Part shown: one piece after another, positions 51,953 through 60,042 of the stretch | Layout of the letters: the number at the start of each line of letters is the position of its first letter | How positions within the stretch are numbered: position 1 is the stretch's first letter | Assembly: GCA_964502215.1 (NCBI GenBank) | Contig: CAZCUN010000002.1 | Coordinates: forward strand, 33,375 to 97,374 | From: JAALLB01 sp964502215 | GTDB taxonomy: Bacteria > Pseudomonadota > Alphaproteobacteria > Rhizobiales > Rhizobiaceae | Direction of reading: 5' to 3' | DNA length: 64,000 nucleotides | Position numbers and translations under genes: made by a program | Notes under the pieces: model-generated | The model's database searches: none | What the model was told of the DNA's origin: nothing | Seen by the model: the letters and a program-made list of their open reading frames with translations, nothing else

Positions 51953-52795
51953 ATGAAACTTGTACTTACAGGCGCAGCAGGAAGGCTTGGTTCTTACCTT
52001 CGTGAACCATTGGCAAAAATGGCAACCAGCCTGGTTTCAACTGATATTGCTGATGATGTTGGCAAGCTTTATGAGGGTGAGACTTATATCAAGGGCGATT
52101 TGGCTTCGCTGGATGACATGATGAAAGTGCTTGAGGGTGCGGATATGGTTATCCACTTTGGCGCGATTGCAGATGAAGGACCTTTTGAAGAATTGCTAGG
52201 GCCAAATTTCATTGGTGCTTATAACATCTGGGAGGCGGCTTATCGTCATAAACTCAAGCGCGTGGTTTATGCCTCTTCTATTCATGCGGTGGGGATGTAT
52301 CCGAAGAATGAATTTATAGGCACAGACGTGGCGCATCGCCCAGATACGTTTTATGGGCTGGCAAAATGTTTTGCAGAAGATTTAGGACGCATGTATTGGG
52401 AAAAGCGTCAGCTTGAATCGGTTCACATGCGCATCCTTTCATGCCTTTCTTATGAGGGCGTTAATAATGCCAGAGCGCTTGGTTCTTGGCTCTCGTATGA
52501 TGACCTCGTGCAATTGGTGACCAAGTGTATCGATACGCCTGTTACAGGGTTTTCGGTGATTTATGGTGTGTCAGATAATGACCGCGCGCCCGTTGATAAC
52601 ACACTTGCTTCTTTCATTGGTTACCGCCCAAAGGACAACGCAGAAACTTATGCGCAAGAAGTCTTGGCGAATGAGCCACCGATGGATAATCAAGACAAAG
52701 GCCACTTCTGCCAAGGCGGTCCCTTTGCTTCAATTCCTTTAGGTGTCGGTGCTGTTGCCTCTATGAATGTGGTTGATGATAAGAAAAAAACATAG
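51953..52795 (+). CDS. NAD-dependent epimerase/dehydratase family (uronate-dehydrogenase-like)
   Basis: 280 residues of the extended SDR fold: LVLTGAAGRLGSYLREPLAK for the cofactor, MVIHFGAIADEGPFEELLGP, RVVYASSIHAVGMYPKNEF (catalytic Ser region) and TFYGLAKCFAEDLGRMY (YxxxK). The pattern is close to uronate dehydrogenase, which oxidises hexuronates to lactones. Why such an enzyme sits last in a hydantoinase operon is unclear. AAAGGAT precedes ATG 51953. Beyond the stop the sequence becomes fragmentary. Confidence 0.83.
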   Translation: MKLVLTGAAGRLGSYLREPLAKMATSLVSTDIADDVGKLYEGETYIKGDLASLDDMMKVLEGADMVIHFGAIADEGPFEELLGPNFIGAYNIWEAAYRHKLKRVVYASSIHAVGMYPKNEFIGTDVAHRPDTFYGLAKCFAEDLGRMYWEKRQLESVHMRILSCLSYEGVNNARALGSWLSYDDLVQLVTKCIDTPVTGFSVIYGVSDNDRAPVDNTLASFIGYRPKDNAETYAQEVLANEPPMDNQDKGHFCQGGPFASIPLGVGAVASMNVVDDKKKT

Positions 52796-52802
52796 GCACA
52801 AA

Positions 52803-53099
52803 TTATTCAATTTCTATTTCGGCACTTGATGAGACTGATTTTCCATTAATTGAATAAGCTTTATGGTCGTTTGTATTTAGCGTAACAGAAATGGTGTGTT
52901 TGCCTTCTGGTAAAGCACCTATGATTGCTTCATTAGAATACATGCGTTGTAACTTTAAACCGTTAAGGTAGAGATGATCGTGGCCTTGTCCTGCTTTGTG
53001 CGTTAAAGGTTCGGTTAAAGGCGTCCTTTCAAAGCATGAGGCAGGTAAACAATTAGATGTTCCACCTACTGGATTGTAGCTTTGGAAAGGGAAACGGCT
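52803..53099 (-). pseudogene. C-terminal fragment of a secreted-type beta-domain protein
   Basis: On the minus strand 99 codons are open from an in-frame stop near 53100 to TAA 52803-52805, without a usable start near the front. The translated end contains CLPASCFERTPLTEPL, GQGHDHLYLNGLKLQRMYSN, and ALPEGKHTISVTLNTNDHKA. The GHxHLYxNG ... LPxGxHTIxVTLNxNDH pattern resembles C-terminal domains of periplasmic, possibly metal-handling, proteins that I cannot name with certainty. Its 5' side stops at about 53080-53100, exactly where the 5'-truncated UPF0280 sequence begins on the other strand, so this is probably a recombination junction. Confidence 0.5.
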
Positions 53100-53163
53100 T
53101 CATTTTCAACATGGGTCTATTGATTTAATTATTGGCGCTGAGCAATTTCGCCAAGTTTCCTTT

Positions 53164-54132
53164 TTGGCTGCAATCCATCGATTTGAAACTGTATTGCAAG
53201 AATTAGTCAGTGAACTATCAGAATTAAGAGCACCTTTGGCAATGCATACAAAATTGTCTGAAGGCCTCATTGCACGGCGAATGAATGCTGCTTGTAGACC
53301 TTATTGTGAAAACCAATTTATAACACGTATGGCCGCAGTTGCTGGATTAGTTGCTGATACAATTTTAGAAAAAATGAAGTCTGTTGGTCAATTAAAAAAA
53401 GCTTATGTAAATAACGGTGGTGATATTGCTTTGCACTTAGAAGATGACCAATCTTTTATGACAGCTATTTTTAATCAAGAAGGGGTTGAGCTAGGTAGAA
53501 TTTGTTTAAACGCGAATGATGACATTTCAGGAATTGCTACCAGTGGTCGTTTTGGCCGAAGCTTTAGTTTGGGAATCGCTGACAGTGTGACTGTGCTTGC
53601 GGAAACTGCTGCAAAAGCAGATGTTGCCGCAACATTAATTGCTAATGAAGTGGATATTCCTGGGCATCCTTTTCATATTTGTTATCTTATGTTTGAAATA
53701 ATTTGTAGAGAGTTTAATCTGGTAACTGTGACAGCAATCAAAACGCGCGATTATAATCTTGATGAACAAGTTGGATATTTACTTCGACTTGCAAATCAAC
53801 GTCACGCTTCGCTTTTTCAAAAACACACAATTGAGAACCTTACGCCAACACAGTTTTCTGCATTAATGCGAATATCTCAACACGGCCAAGTCTCTCAAAA
53901 TCATTTGGGGCGCATGGCTGGTATGGATGCTGCTACTGTTAAAGGTGTTGTTGAAAGGCTAAAAGCCAAAAGGCTTTTGGAGTTTAATACAGATCCATCT
54001 GACAAAAGACGCTTGATGATTTCATTGTCCATTAAAGGTGAAGATCTTGTTTCTGATCTTAAAGATATGGGTACTGTGATTGCGGAAGAAACACTATCAC
54101 CTCTTACGTGGGGCAACGCAAAACACTTGTAA
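53164..54132 (+). CDS. in-frame chimera: UPF0280 (ApbE-like) fragment fused to MarR regulator
   Basis: 322 codons. Residues 1-168 match UPF0280: ARRMNAACRPYCENQFITRM AAVAG in two blocks, AYVNNGGDIALHL, GIATSGRFGRSFSLGIADSV and ANEVDIPGHP. Codons in the same frame back to 53080 continue the family N terminus (RLHFQHGSIDLIIGA), but there is a TAG at 53077 and no ATG, so its start is lost. Residues 189-322 are a complete MarR winged helix (LTPTQFSALMRISQHGQVSQ, LGRMAGMDAATVKGVVERLK, DPSDKRRLMISLS). The junction is near 53670; GTG 53728 could be the original MarR start. Expression as a fusion is unproven; the MarR part alone may be functional. Confidence 0.7.
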   Translation: MAAIHRFETVLQELVSELSELRAPLAMHTKLSEGLIARRMNAACRPYCENQFITRMAAVAGLVADTILEKMKSVGQLKKAYVNNGGDIALHLEDDQSFMTAIFNQEGVELGRICLNANDDISGIATSGRFGRSFSLGIADSVTVLAETAAKADVAATLIANEVDIPGHPFHICYLMFEIICREFNLVTVTAIKTRDYNLDEQVGYLLRLANQRHASLFQKHTIENLTPTQFSALMRISQHGQVSQNHLGRMAGMDAATVKGVVERLKAKRLLEFNTDPSDKRRLMISLSIKGEDLVSDLKDMGTVIAEETLSPLTWGNAKHL

Positions 54133-54173
54133 GTTTGCTTCATAAGATTAGTTGATTTTTAAAAGCAAAATTC

Positions 54174-55341
54174 TCAGGAAGCGATTTCAGGCAATCTTTC
54201 AGCTGGCGGTGTGTTTCTATTTCTTTGGCTGGTTACAACACCATCAATTATGGTCATGCCAACGCCTGGTAAATTACCTAACTGGACGGACTCTAAAAGA
54301 TTTTTTCCAGGTGCATGTTGTGCTTGAACCATAAGTACGAAGTCAGCAGTTTTACCTTCTTCAATTAAACCTGTGTCCAAATCTCTCTGCCGAGACGTGT
54401 TGCCATTGGCAAAGCAAAATGCTGTTTCGGCTGCAATATTGCCGAGTGAGGATAACATAGCAACCATTTGCATAATACCAAGTGGTTGGACACCTGACCC
54501 TGGAGGGCCGTCAGTTCCTAGAATAACTTGATCTAATTTGCCAAGCTCGCGTGCAGTATTTAATGTAAGAAGTGCAGCACGCTCATTGCCGTTATGGACT
54601 ATTTCTAGCGCTGCTTTGCAGCTTTCGCATAGGCATATAATCTGGTCGTCTGGCAAAGCAGAGTGCCCTCCATTGATGTGCCTAACGACATCTGTGCCTG
54701 TTTCTAAAACCATGTCTGCATCAATTAGACCCAGACCCTGGAATTGAAGGGCCGCCTGTGTGGATTGTACTTTGGATGCCATATTTTCTGGCCCATTTTA
54801 ACAGTTGATTTGCCGTCTTGCCATCTTTGACAGTGCCTAGTCCAACCTCTCCTAATAATTTTACACCAGCATCAGCAAGTTCTTTAAAATCATGTTATTC
54901 CATGCCGTGCTCAATCACTGGGGCGCCTGCATGTATTTTAACACCAGATGAGCGGAAATTTTCGTATCAACGTTGTGATGCAATAGCCATTGCTTTTAGT
55001 CCAACAATATCTTTTGGACGTCCAGGCATATGTACTTCACTCGCTGAAATTAGCGTTGTAACGCCACCATGTAATGTTGAATCAATCCAATGTAATTGTT
55101 GTTGGCGTGGGGTACAATCACCAACAACGGGATGAATGTGACTGTCGATAAGACCCGGTGCTAATGTTACGCCATTGGCATTGATAACAGTGTCAGCACC
55201 TTATGTATCAAGATCTTTTTCTATGCCCCATTGTTTGATTTTCCCATCAATAGCAATAAGGCAGTCCCCTTCAAAAATTGGTTCTTCAATTTTTCCAGAC
55301 AGGATTTGTCCAATATTCTTGATGACCAATTTGCTCGACAT
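54174..55341 (-). pseudogene. enamidase-like amidohydrolase, degraded
   Basis: Read from ATG 55339-55341, the frame gives MSSKLVIKNIGQILSGKIEE, then the metal-binding DSHIHPVVGD, but is interrupted by TAA (55201-55203), TGA (54967-54969) and TAA (54895-54897), and finally by a frameshift after HTGGPSIPGSG near 54738-54750. The last 203 codons continue in another frame (LIDADMVLETGTDVVRHING, GTDGPPGSGVQPLGIMQMVA). The intact relatives I recall are amidohydrolases akin to enamidase of nicotinate fermentation, found in Hyphomicrobiales with UPF0280, MarR and DUF1185 genes. Four independent lesions make function very unlikely. Confidence 0.85.
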
Positions 55342-55379
55342 TGTCTTTCTCCAGAATCCGTTTGCTCAAACATATTTTG

Positions 55380-55391
55380 TTTGTATACAAA
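55380..55391. promoter_or_regulatory. perfect palindrome TTTGTATACAAA, operator-like
   Basis: A 12-base perfect palindrome 39 bases upstream of the amidohydrolase pseudogene start. TTGTATACAA is typical of GntR-type operators and some MarR sites. No GntR gene is in the window; it may be the surviving operator of the decayed gene. Confidence 0.4.
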
Positions 55392-55545
55392 TAATTAAAC
55401 AAGCTATGGAAATCGTCAATTAAGAGATTTTTCAATTTTAATATATTTGTGTATGCCCTATGCGAGCTATGCTGTTTGAATGTTCGTATTGAGTAAAAAT
55501 TGCGCGTAAGAATAGGGTGATCTAACCGTCTTATGCTTGATCTTG

Positions 55546-55881
55546 TTAGTCTTTGAAAATTTCAGGTTCAAAGACGTAATGCCAAAGCTCTATTTCTTCA
55601 AAGAAGCGCTCATAAAATTCAGGTAAAATCTCACGCGCTTGATGGCGGGCTTTGCTTTCCATTGCTTCTTCCAAGTCTGCATTATTTTTATAAGTTACTG
55701 CAAGAACAAGGGGAATTGTTGGACCATTTTTTTCTTGTTCTACACCATATAAAATTTGCACTTTTTGCGAGGGTTGGAATTGTCGCCAAAGCGGTTTCAG
55801 GTGTTCGTCGACAAATGCACGCATTTCTGCTTCGCAATTAGGTTTAAGTGTGCCAGCAAAGAAGGCATATTTAGTTAACAT
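55546..55881 (-). CDS. EthD/NIPSNAP-like small protein
   Basis: 111 residues from ATG 55879-55881, four bases after the stop of the ThDP enzyme gene; the frame is open further upstream but inside that gene. The sequence (TKYAFFAGTLKPNCEAEMRA, FVDEHLKPLWRQFQP, LAVTYKNNADLEEAMESKAR) suggests a ferredoxin-like dimeric alpha/beta barrel such as EthD or NIPSNAP. Such proteins often accompany oxygenase pathways as isomerases or accessory factors. Last gene of a seven-gene operon. Confidence 0.65.
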   Translation of the reverse strand: MLTKYAFFAGTLKPNCEAEMRAFVDEHLKPLWRQFQPSQKVQILYGVEQEKNGPTIPLVLAVTYKNNADLEEAMESKARHQAREILPEFYERFFEEIELWHYVFEPEIFKD

Positions 55882-55885
55882 ATTT

Positions 55886-57574
55886 CTAGCCGCCACGATG
55901 CTTGAAGCTGTCACGACGGAAAGAGTAAAGCGCATTTGGATCAACAGATACATCAACAACAGCTGGTTTGCCGCAAGCAAGTGCAGCTTCGATTGCGCCA
56001 GCTACATCGCTTAGTTTTTCAGCCTTAAAGCCTTTACCTCCATAAAGCTCTGCAACTTTATCAAAGGGTGGACTGGAGATATTTGCGCCAATGTAGCGAC
56101 CATTAAAGAAGTCACGTTGATAAGCTTTTTCTGCACCCCAGCATTTATTGTTCATAACAATTGTTACGGTATTTATACCATGGTCAACTGCGGTGCTTAA
56201 TTCTGACATGGTCATACCAAAACCGCCATCTCCCATTAAGCTTATGACAGGACGTTCTGGCATTGCACATTTTATGCCTAAGCCACATGCAAAAGAAAAT
56301 CCGACCAAACCAAAATCAAGTGGTGTGAAGAGACTTTTGGGTGACCAATAATTCATTGCATCAGTTGCTTGCAAACAAAGTGTGCCTGCATCCATCGTAA
56401 TCGCCGCATCTTTTGGCAGGATATCACGAAGTGTTTTAAACAGTCCTGATGGTTGTGTTGGATGGGTTAGAACTGCATCTTTATCGCGTTTTGCAAGATA
56501 GGCCTTTCGTTCATTTTGAAAGGTCTTTGTCCAGCTATCTGCTTTTTGTCTATCAGAGATTTTAGACAAGGTAGCAGTTAGTTGTTTTGCAGCGGTTGGT
56601 GCGTCAGACCAAATGCCAATTTCAACTGGGAAAAACCTAGCAATGGCGGTTGGCTCAAGTTCAACATGTATGATTTTTGCTTCACGATTTATATTGTCAT
56701 AAGTATAAAAAGTTGAATTGAAACCAAGGCGCGTTCCCAACGCTAAAATAACGTCGGCTTCTTTGACCAATCGTGAAGCAACGGGATTTCCTCTTGGGCC
56801 CATTTGGCCTGCGTTCAAGGGATGGTCGAATGGAATTGCATCACCGTGTCCAGGGGATGTAACCATTGGACAGTTTAATGCTTGTGCTAAATCAATTGCT
56901 GCTTGATGTCCGCTGGTGTTTTTTATGCCGCCACCAGCAATGATGACAGGTTGTTTAGCATTTGCCAAAAGCTGTGCGGCTGCTTCTACTTTATCTGGAT
57001 GGGCAGCTGGAACAGAATGGTTTCTGTATTGTGTTGGTTTTTGAAGTGGATCAAAGTCAGCCTGCCCAGATAAAACATCGCGTGGTAAATTAAGTTGGAC
57101 AGGGCCTTGTCGTGGTGAAAGGGCTGTTCTAAATGCTTCACGAAAGAGTTCTGGAACACGTTCGGCAGAAGGGGCTGTCCAGGTTTTTTTTGTAACAGGT
57201 GTAAACAGCGATTGTTGGTCAACTTCTTGAAAAGCATCGCGGTAGACGTGACCAGAAGATAATGCGCCTGCAATTGAGACGACTGGCGAAAAAGCAGCCT
57301 TTGCCTGACTTAATCCTGTAACAAGATTAGTAGCGCCTGGGCCATTTTGCCCTGCTAGAATTACACCAGCCTCACCTGATGCACGTGCATATCCATCAGC
57401 CATATGCGTACCAGTTCTTTCATCATGCACCCCAATAAAATTAATGTCTTTCGCATCATAAAGTGCATCAAACATTTCCATGGTTGCTGAACCTATCAAT
57501 CCGAAAACATATTTTGTGTCTTCAGCTTTTAAGGCTTCAATCGCAGCTTGGCCTCCTGACATGGTTGTGGTCAT
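55886..57574 (-). CDS. thiamine-diphosphate-dependent enzyme (acetolactate-synthase-like)
   Basis: 562 residues with three-domain ThDP layout: N-terminal Pyr domain with catalytic glutamate in GVHDERTGTHMADGYARASG, central domain (PVIIAGGGIKNTSGHQAAID), and C-terminal PP domain with the metal/diphosphate motif LMGDGGFGMTMSELSTAVDH to NNKCWG. It belongs to the broad acetolactate synthase / benzoylformate decarboxylase / sulfoacetaldehyde group; no FAD-specific role can be assigned by eye. Overlaps the alpha/beta hydrolase gene by four bases. Probably decarboxylates or ligates a 2-oxo acid generated by the operon. Confidence 0.87.
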   Translation of the reverse strand: MTTTMSGGQAAIEALKAEDTKYVFGLIGSATMEMFDALYDAKDINFIGVHDERTGTHMADGYARASGEAGVILAGQNGPGATNLVTGLSQAKAAFSPVVSIAGALSSGHVYRDAFQEVDQQSLFTPVTKKTWTAPSAERVPELFREAFRTALSPRQGPVQLNLPRDVLSGQADFDPLQKPTQYRNHSVPAAHPDKVEAAAQLLANAKQPVIIAGGGIKNTSGHQAAIDLAQALNCPMVTSPGHGDAIPFDHPLNAGQMGPRGNPVASRLVKEADVILALGTRLGFNSTFYTYDNINREAKIIHVELEPTAIARFFPVEIGIWSDAPTAAKQLTATLSKISDRQKADSWTKTFQNERKAYLAKRDKDAVLTHPTQPSGLFKTLRDILPKDAAITMDAGTLCLQATDAMNYWSPKSLFTPLDFGLVGFSFACGLGIKCAMPERPVISLMGDGGFGMTMSELSTAVDHGINTVTIVMNNKCWGAEKAYQRDFFNGRYIGANISSPPFDKVAELYGGKGFKAEKLSDVAGAIEAALACGKPAVVDVSVDPNALYSFRRDSFKHRGG

Positions 57575-58365
57575 GTTTTGATCCTTTGAATAAAATCTTT
57601 GATAGGGTTGATGAACAATTCTGGATATTCGATTAATCCTAAATGTTGTAAATGAGGGATAATATGAGTTTGTGAATTTTCTATTTCGGCAGCAATATCA
57701 TGGCTCATTTTTGGTGTACTGCCTGTGTCATTTTCACAAGTCATGACCAGTGTATTTGCTTTGATGGGTGTTTCAGGTTTGATGAGTTCACGCACACCGT
57801 TTGCTAAAACCCAGGCGGCTTGCGCATAACTTTCAGGGTCAACTTTTTCACGCCAATCTCTCACCAGCTGAACGCCTTGACCTGCTTCTTGGTATTGTGG
57901 GGTGAACCAGCGTTTCAAGGCGTCTTCGAGTGTTGAGCTTGCCCCTTGTTCGCGAACTTTCAAGGCGCGTTCTTCTACTTGAGCTTGTGCTTCCTCACCT
58001 CTGTCGTGAGGTGAATTTAAGATTACTAGACTTTCTAGTTTTTTGCTGTGATCCATAGCAAAACGTCGGTTTATCATGCCCCCGATTGAAAATCCGACAA
58101 CATGCGCTTTTGGGATGTTAAGCTCGTCCATTAAATTAGCAAGCTGATCTGAATAAACTTTAAGAGAAGCTTTTTGTTTGGGTGGCGCGCTTTCGCCATG
58201 GCCGTATAGGTCGTAGTTTAATATCTGAAAATTTGGAGTTAGCTCGCGCAAGTAAGCATCCCATAAATGACGGCAAAGCCCTAGGCCGTGGATAAGCGCA
58301 ATTACGGGTGCTCCTTCCAAGCCATGCAGTTCATAAGCTGTGCCGTCTTTTGAGATGTTTGCCAT
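57571..58365 (-). CDS. alpha/beta hydrolase (enol-lactonase-like)
   Basis: 264 residues. VIALIHGLGLCRHLWDAYLR is the oxyanion HG region, VVGFSIGGMINRRFA the nucleophile elbow (GFSIGG), and the terminal HIIPHLQHLGLIEYPELF carries the catalytic histidine. The overall pattern resembles 3-oxoadipate enol-lactonases and related ring-fission hydrolases. Within the luciferase-like monooxygenase operon, hydrolysis of an ester, lactone or ring-cleavage product is likely. Confidence 0.85.
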   Translation of the reverse strand: MANISKDGTAYELHGLEGAPVIALIHGLGLCRHLWDAYLRELTPNFQILNYDLYGHGESAPPKQKASLKVYSDQLANLMDELNIPKAHVVGFSIGGMINRRFAMDHSKKLESLVILNSPHDRGEEAQAQVEERALKVREQGASSTLEDALKRWFTPQYQEAGQGVQLVRDWREKVDPESYAQAAWVLANGVRELIKPETPIKANTLVMTCENDTGSTPKMSHDIAAEIENSQTHIIPHLQHLGLIEYPELFINPIKDFIQRIKT

Positions 58366-58380
58366 TATTTTATAACCGCT

Positions 58381-58977
58381 TTAAACTCCAGCTGGGTTTT
58401 CAAGGTCATGACCCATTTCTTTTAGATCTTCATAACGATTGCCAATGCGATGGTTAGGTTGACCGCCAACAGATGCGCCAAGCGCTACAATGATTTCATC
58501 TTCAGCAGGTGCATCAGGGATGCTCAAATGAATGGTTTGGTAGTGTGAACGACGCCCACCATCATGTTTATCCATTAAAGGGATCATCAAAGAAGTGCCT
58601 GCTGCACCTCTTGTATTTGCAAACACAAGATAGGTTTTAGCATCAACTGCCTCGCGGTATTGATTGCCAAACCAAAGTGTGTGGGTGAGCGCTTGTGCAT
58701 GTTCTAATTCGCCACCCATGCCAACAACAGAGGCCTTGCCGTAGCCTTCAAGCGTATCGCCTGTAACCTCTAAGATCATATCAGTTAAAAGCTTGCCGAT
58801 TTCTGGGCCTGTTTCTTGAATTTCTGGGCGAAGATTTTCTACATGCCCCCGACCAAACCAAGGGTTCTTGATAATTGCCATTGCAGCAACAAGCTTTGTT
58901 GGTTTGTCGACTTTTTTCCAGCCCTCAAGATGGGTTGTTTGAATGTTTAAAAGTGTGCGGCGGATTTCTGTTGGCAT
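58381..58977 (-). CDS. DUF1185 'amino acid synthesis' family protein
   Basis: 198 residues: EIRRTLLNIQTTHLEGWKKV, AAMAIIKNPWFGRGHVENLR, GKASVVGMGGELEHAQALTH, GAAGTSLMIPLMDKHDGGRR and IIVALGASVGGQPNHRIGNR are the usual DUF1185 blocks. The family name implies amino-acid synthesis, but I know of no demonstrated reaction; members recur in catabolic clusters with amidohydrolases, luciferase-like monooxygenases and UPF0280. It lies 12 bases after the monooxygenase gene. Confidence 0.85.
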   Translation of the reverse strand: MPTEIRRTLLNIQTTHLEGWKKVDKPTKLVAAMAIIKNPWFGRGHVENLRPEIQETGPEIGKLLTDMILEVTGDTLEGYGKASVVGMGGELEHAQALTHTLWFGNQYREAVDAKTYLVFANTRGAAGTSLMIPLMDKHDGGRRSHYQTIHLSIPDAPAEDEIIVALGASVGGQPNHRIGNRYEDLKEMGHDLENPAGV

Positions 58978-58989
58978 TTTGATTTCTTT

Positions 58990-60024
58990 CTACTGAAATT
59001 CTGGAATTACTTTATCGATGAAAAGTTGAAGGGAGCGTTTTTGGACATCCATATCAAGCCCCATTGAAGCATAATAAATAAAGGCATCAATGCCTATCGC
59101 CTCATAAGCGCGTAATTTTTCAATCACGGTTTGTGGGGATCCAAACATTAGATTTTCTTCGAGCATTTTTGGTTCAACACGGACATTGCCTTCAAGTTCT
59201 TCAAATGGAACATTTTCTGGGAAGCCATTATCAACATCGCCTTTTTTCATCATTAGGTTGCCGAATTTTCCAAGTACATTTCTGATTGCAGACATAGAAG
59301 CTTCGCGATCTTCTTCAGTTTCATAAATCGCGGAATGGCGCATCAGCGCAAAAGTACCATCCCAATCACCACCCGCTTTTTGTATCGCTTCTTCTAATTG
59401 AGTTTTGTATTTTTCTGCTTCTGCCATTGGCATGGTCAGTGGCCAGCACATTATGTTGCAATTATTTGCTACTGCATAATCAAATGTAATTGGCGAGCGC
59501 GCTGCGACCCACATTGGAACTTCATCTTGCAAAGGCTTTGGGCATGATGTTGACTTTGGAAATTGCCAAAACTTACCGTTATGCTCGACGTCGCCTTTCC
59601 AAAGTTTGCGGACTAGCGGCAACATCTCTTGCATGTATTGCCAAGAATCTTTTTGGTCTAGCCCAGGTTTCATACGATCAAACTCACGTTGATAAGCGCC
59701 AGAACCAAGCCCCATATCTAGTCGGCCACCTGATAAAAGATCAAGCATGGCTGCTTCACCTGCAATGTTTACAGGATGCCAATATGAAGCATTTGCAACG
59801 CCACACCCAAGGCGAATATTTTTGGTATGATCTGCCCACCAAGTCATGATTTGAAATGGGTTGGGTGCGATTGTCATTTCGATGGCATGATGCTCTGCTG
59901 CCCAAGCAATTTCAAAACCTGCTTTGTCCGCCATTTGCACCATTTCAAGCGTATGATTTCGAACGTCAATCATATTGGTTTGATCATCCATGCGCTCAAG
60001 ATTAATTGCGATATGAAATTTCAT
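58990..60024 (-). CDS. LLM-class (luciferase-like) flavin-dependent monooxygenase
   Basis: 344 residues of bacterial-luciferase TIM-barrel fold: KFHIAINLERMDDQTNMIDV, ADKAGFEIAWAAEHHAIEMT, TKNIRLGCGVANASYWHPVN, LLSGGRLDMGLGSGAYQREF, DEVPMWVAARSPITFDYAVA and GSPQTVIEKLRAYEAIGIDA. It uses reduced FMN supplied by a partner, here probably the flavin reductase two genes upstream. Typical reactions are Baeyer-Villiger or ring-opening oxygenations. AAGGAAAG is upstream of the ATG. Confidence 0.9.
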   Translation of the reverse strand: MKFHIAINLERMDDQTNMIDVRNHTLEMVQMADKAGFEIAWAAEHHAIEMTIAPNPFQIMTWWADHTKNIRLGCGVANASYWHPVNIAGEAAMLDLLSGGRLDMGLGSGAYQREFDRMKPGLDQKDSWQYMQEMLPLVRKLWKGDVEHNGKFWQFPKSTSCPKPLQDEVPMWVAARSPITFDYAVANNCNIMCWPLTMPMAEAEKYKTQLEEAIQKAGGDWDGTFALMRHSAIYETEEDREASMSAIRNVLGKFGNLMMKKGDVDNGFPENVPFEELEGNVRVEPKMLEENLMFGSPQTVIEKLRAYEAIGIDAFIYYASMGLDMDVQKRSLQLFIDKVIPEFQ

Positions 60025-60042
60025 TTTATCTTTCCTTCAAGA

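Noticed and set aside
54895..55203. Recoding of stop codons (for example selenocysteine or a reassigned TGA) in the amidohydrolase
   Set aside because: Two different stop codons (TAA twice, TGA once) and an additional frameshift are present in one gene, while neighbouring genes use TGA and TAA as normal terminators. A pseudogene explains this better.
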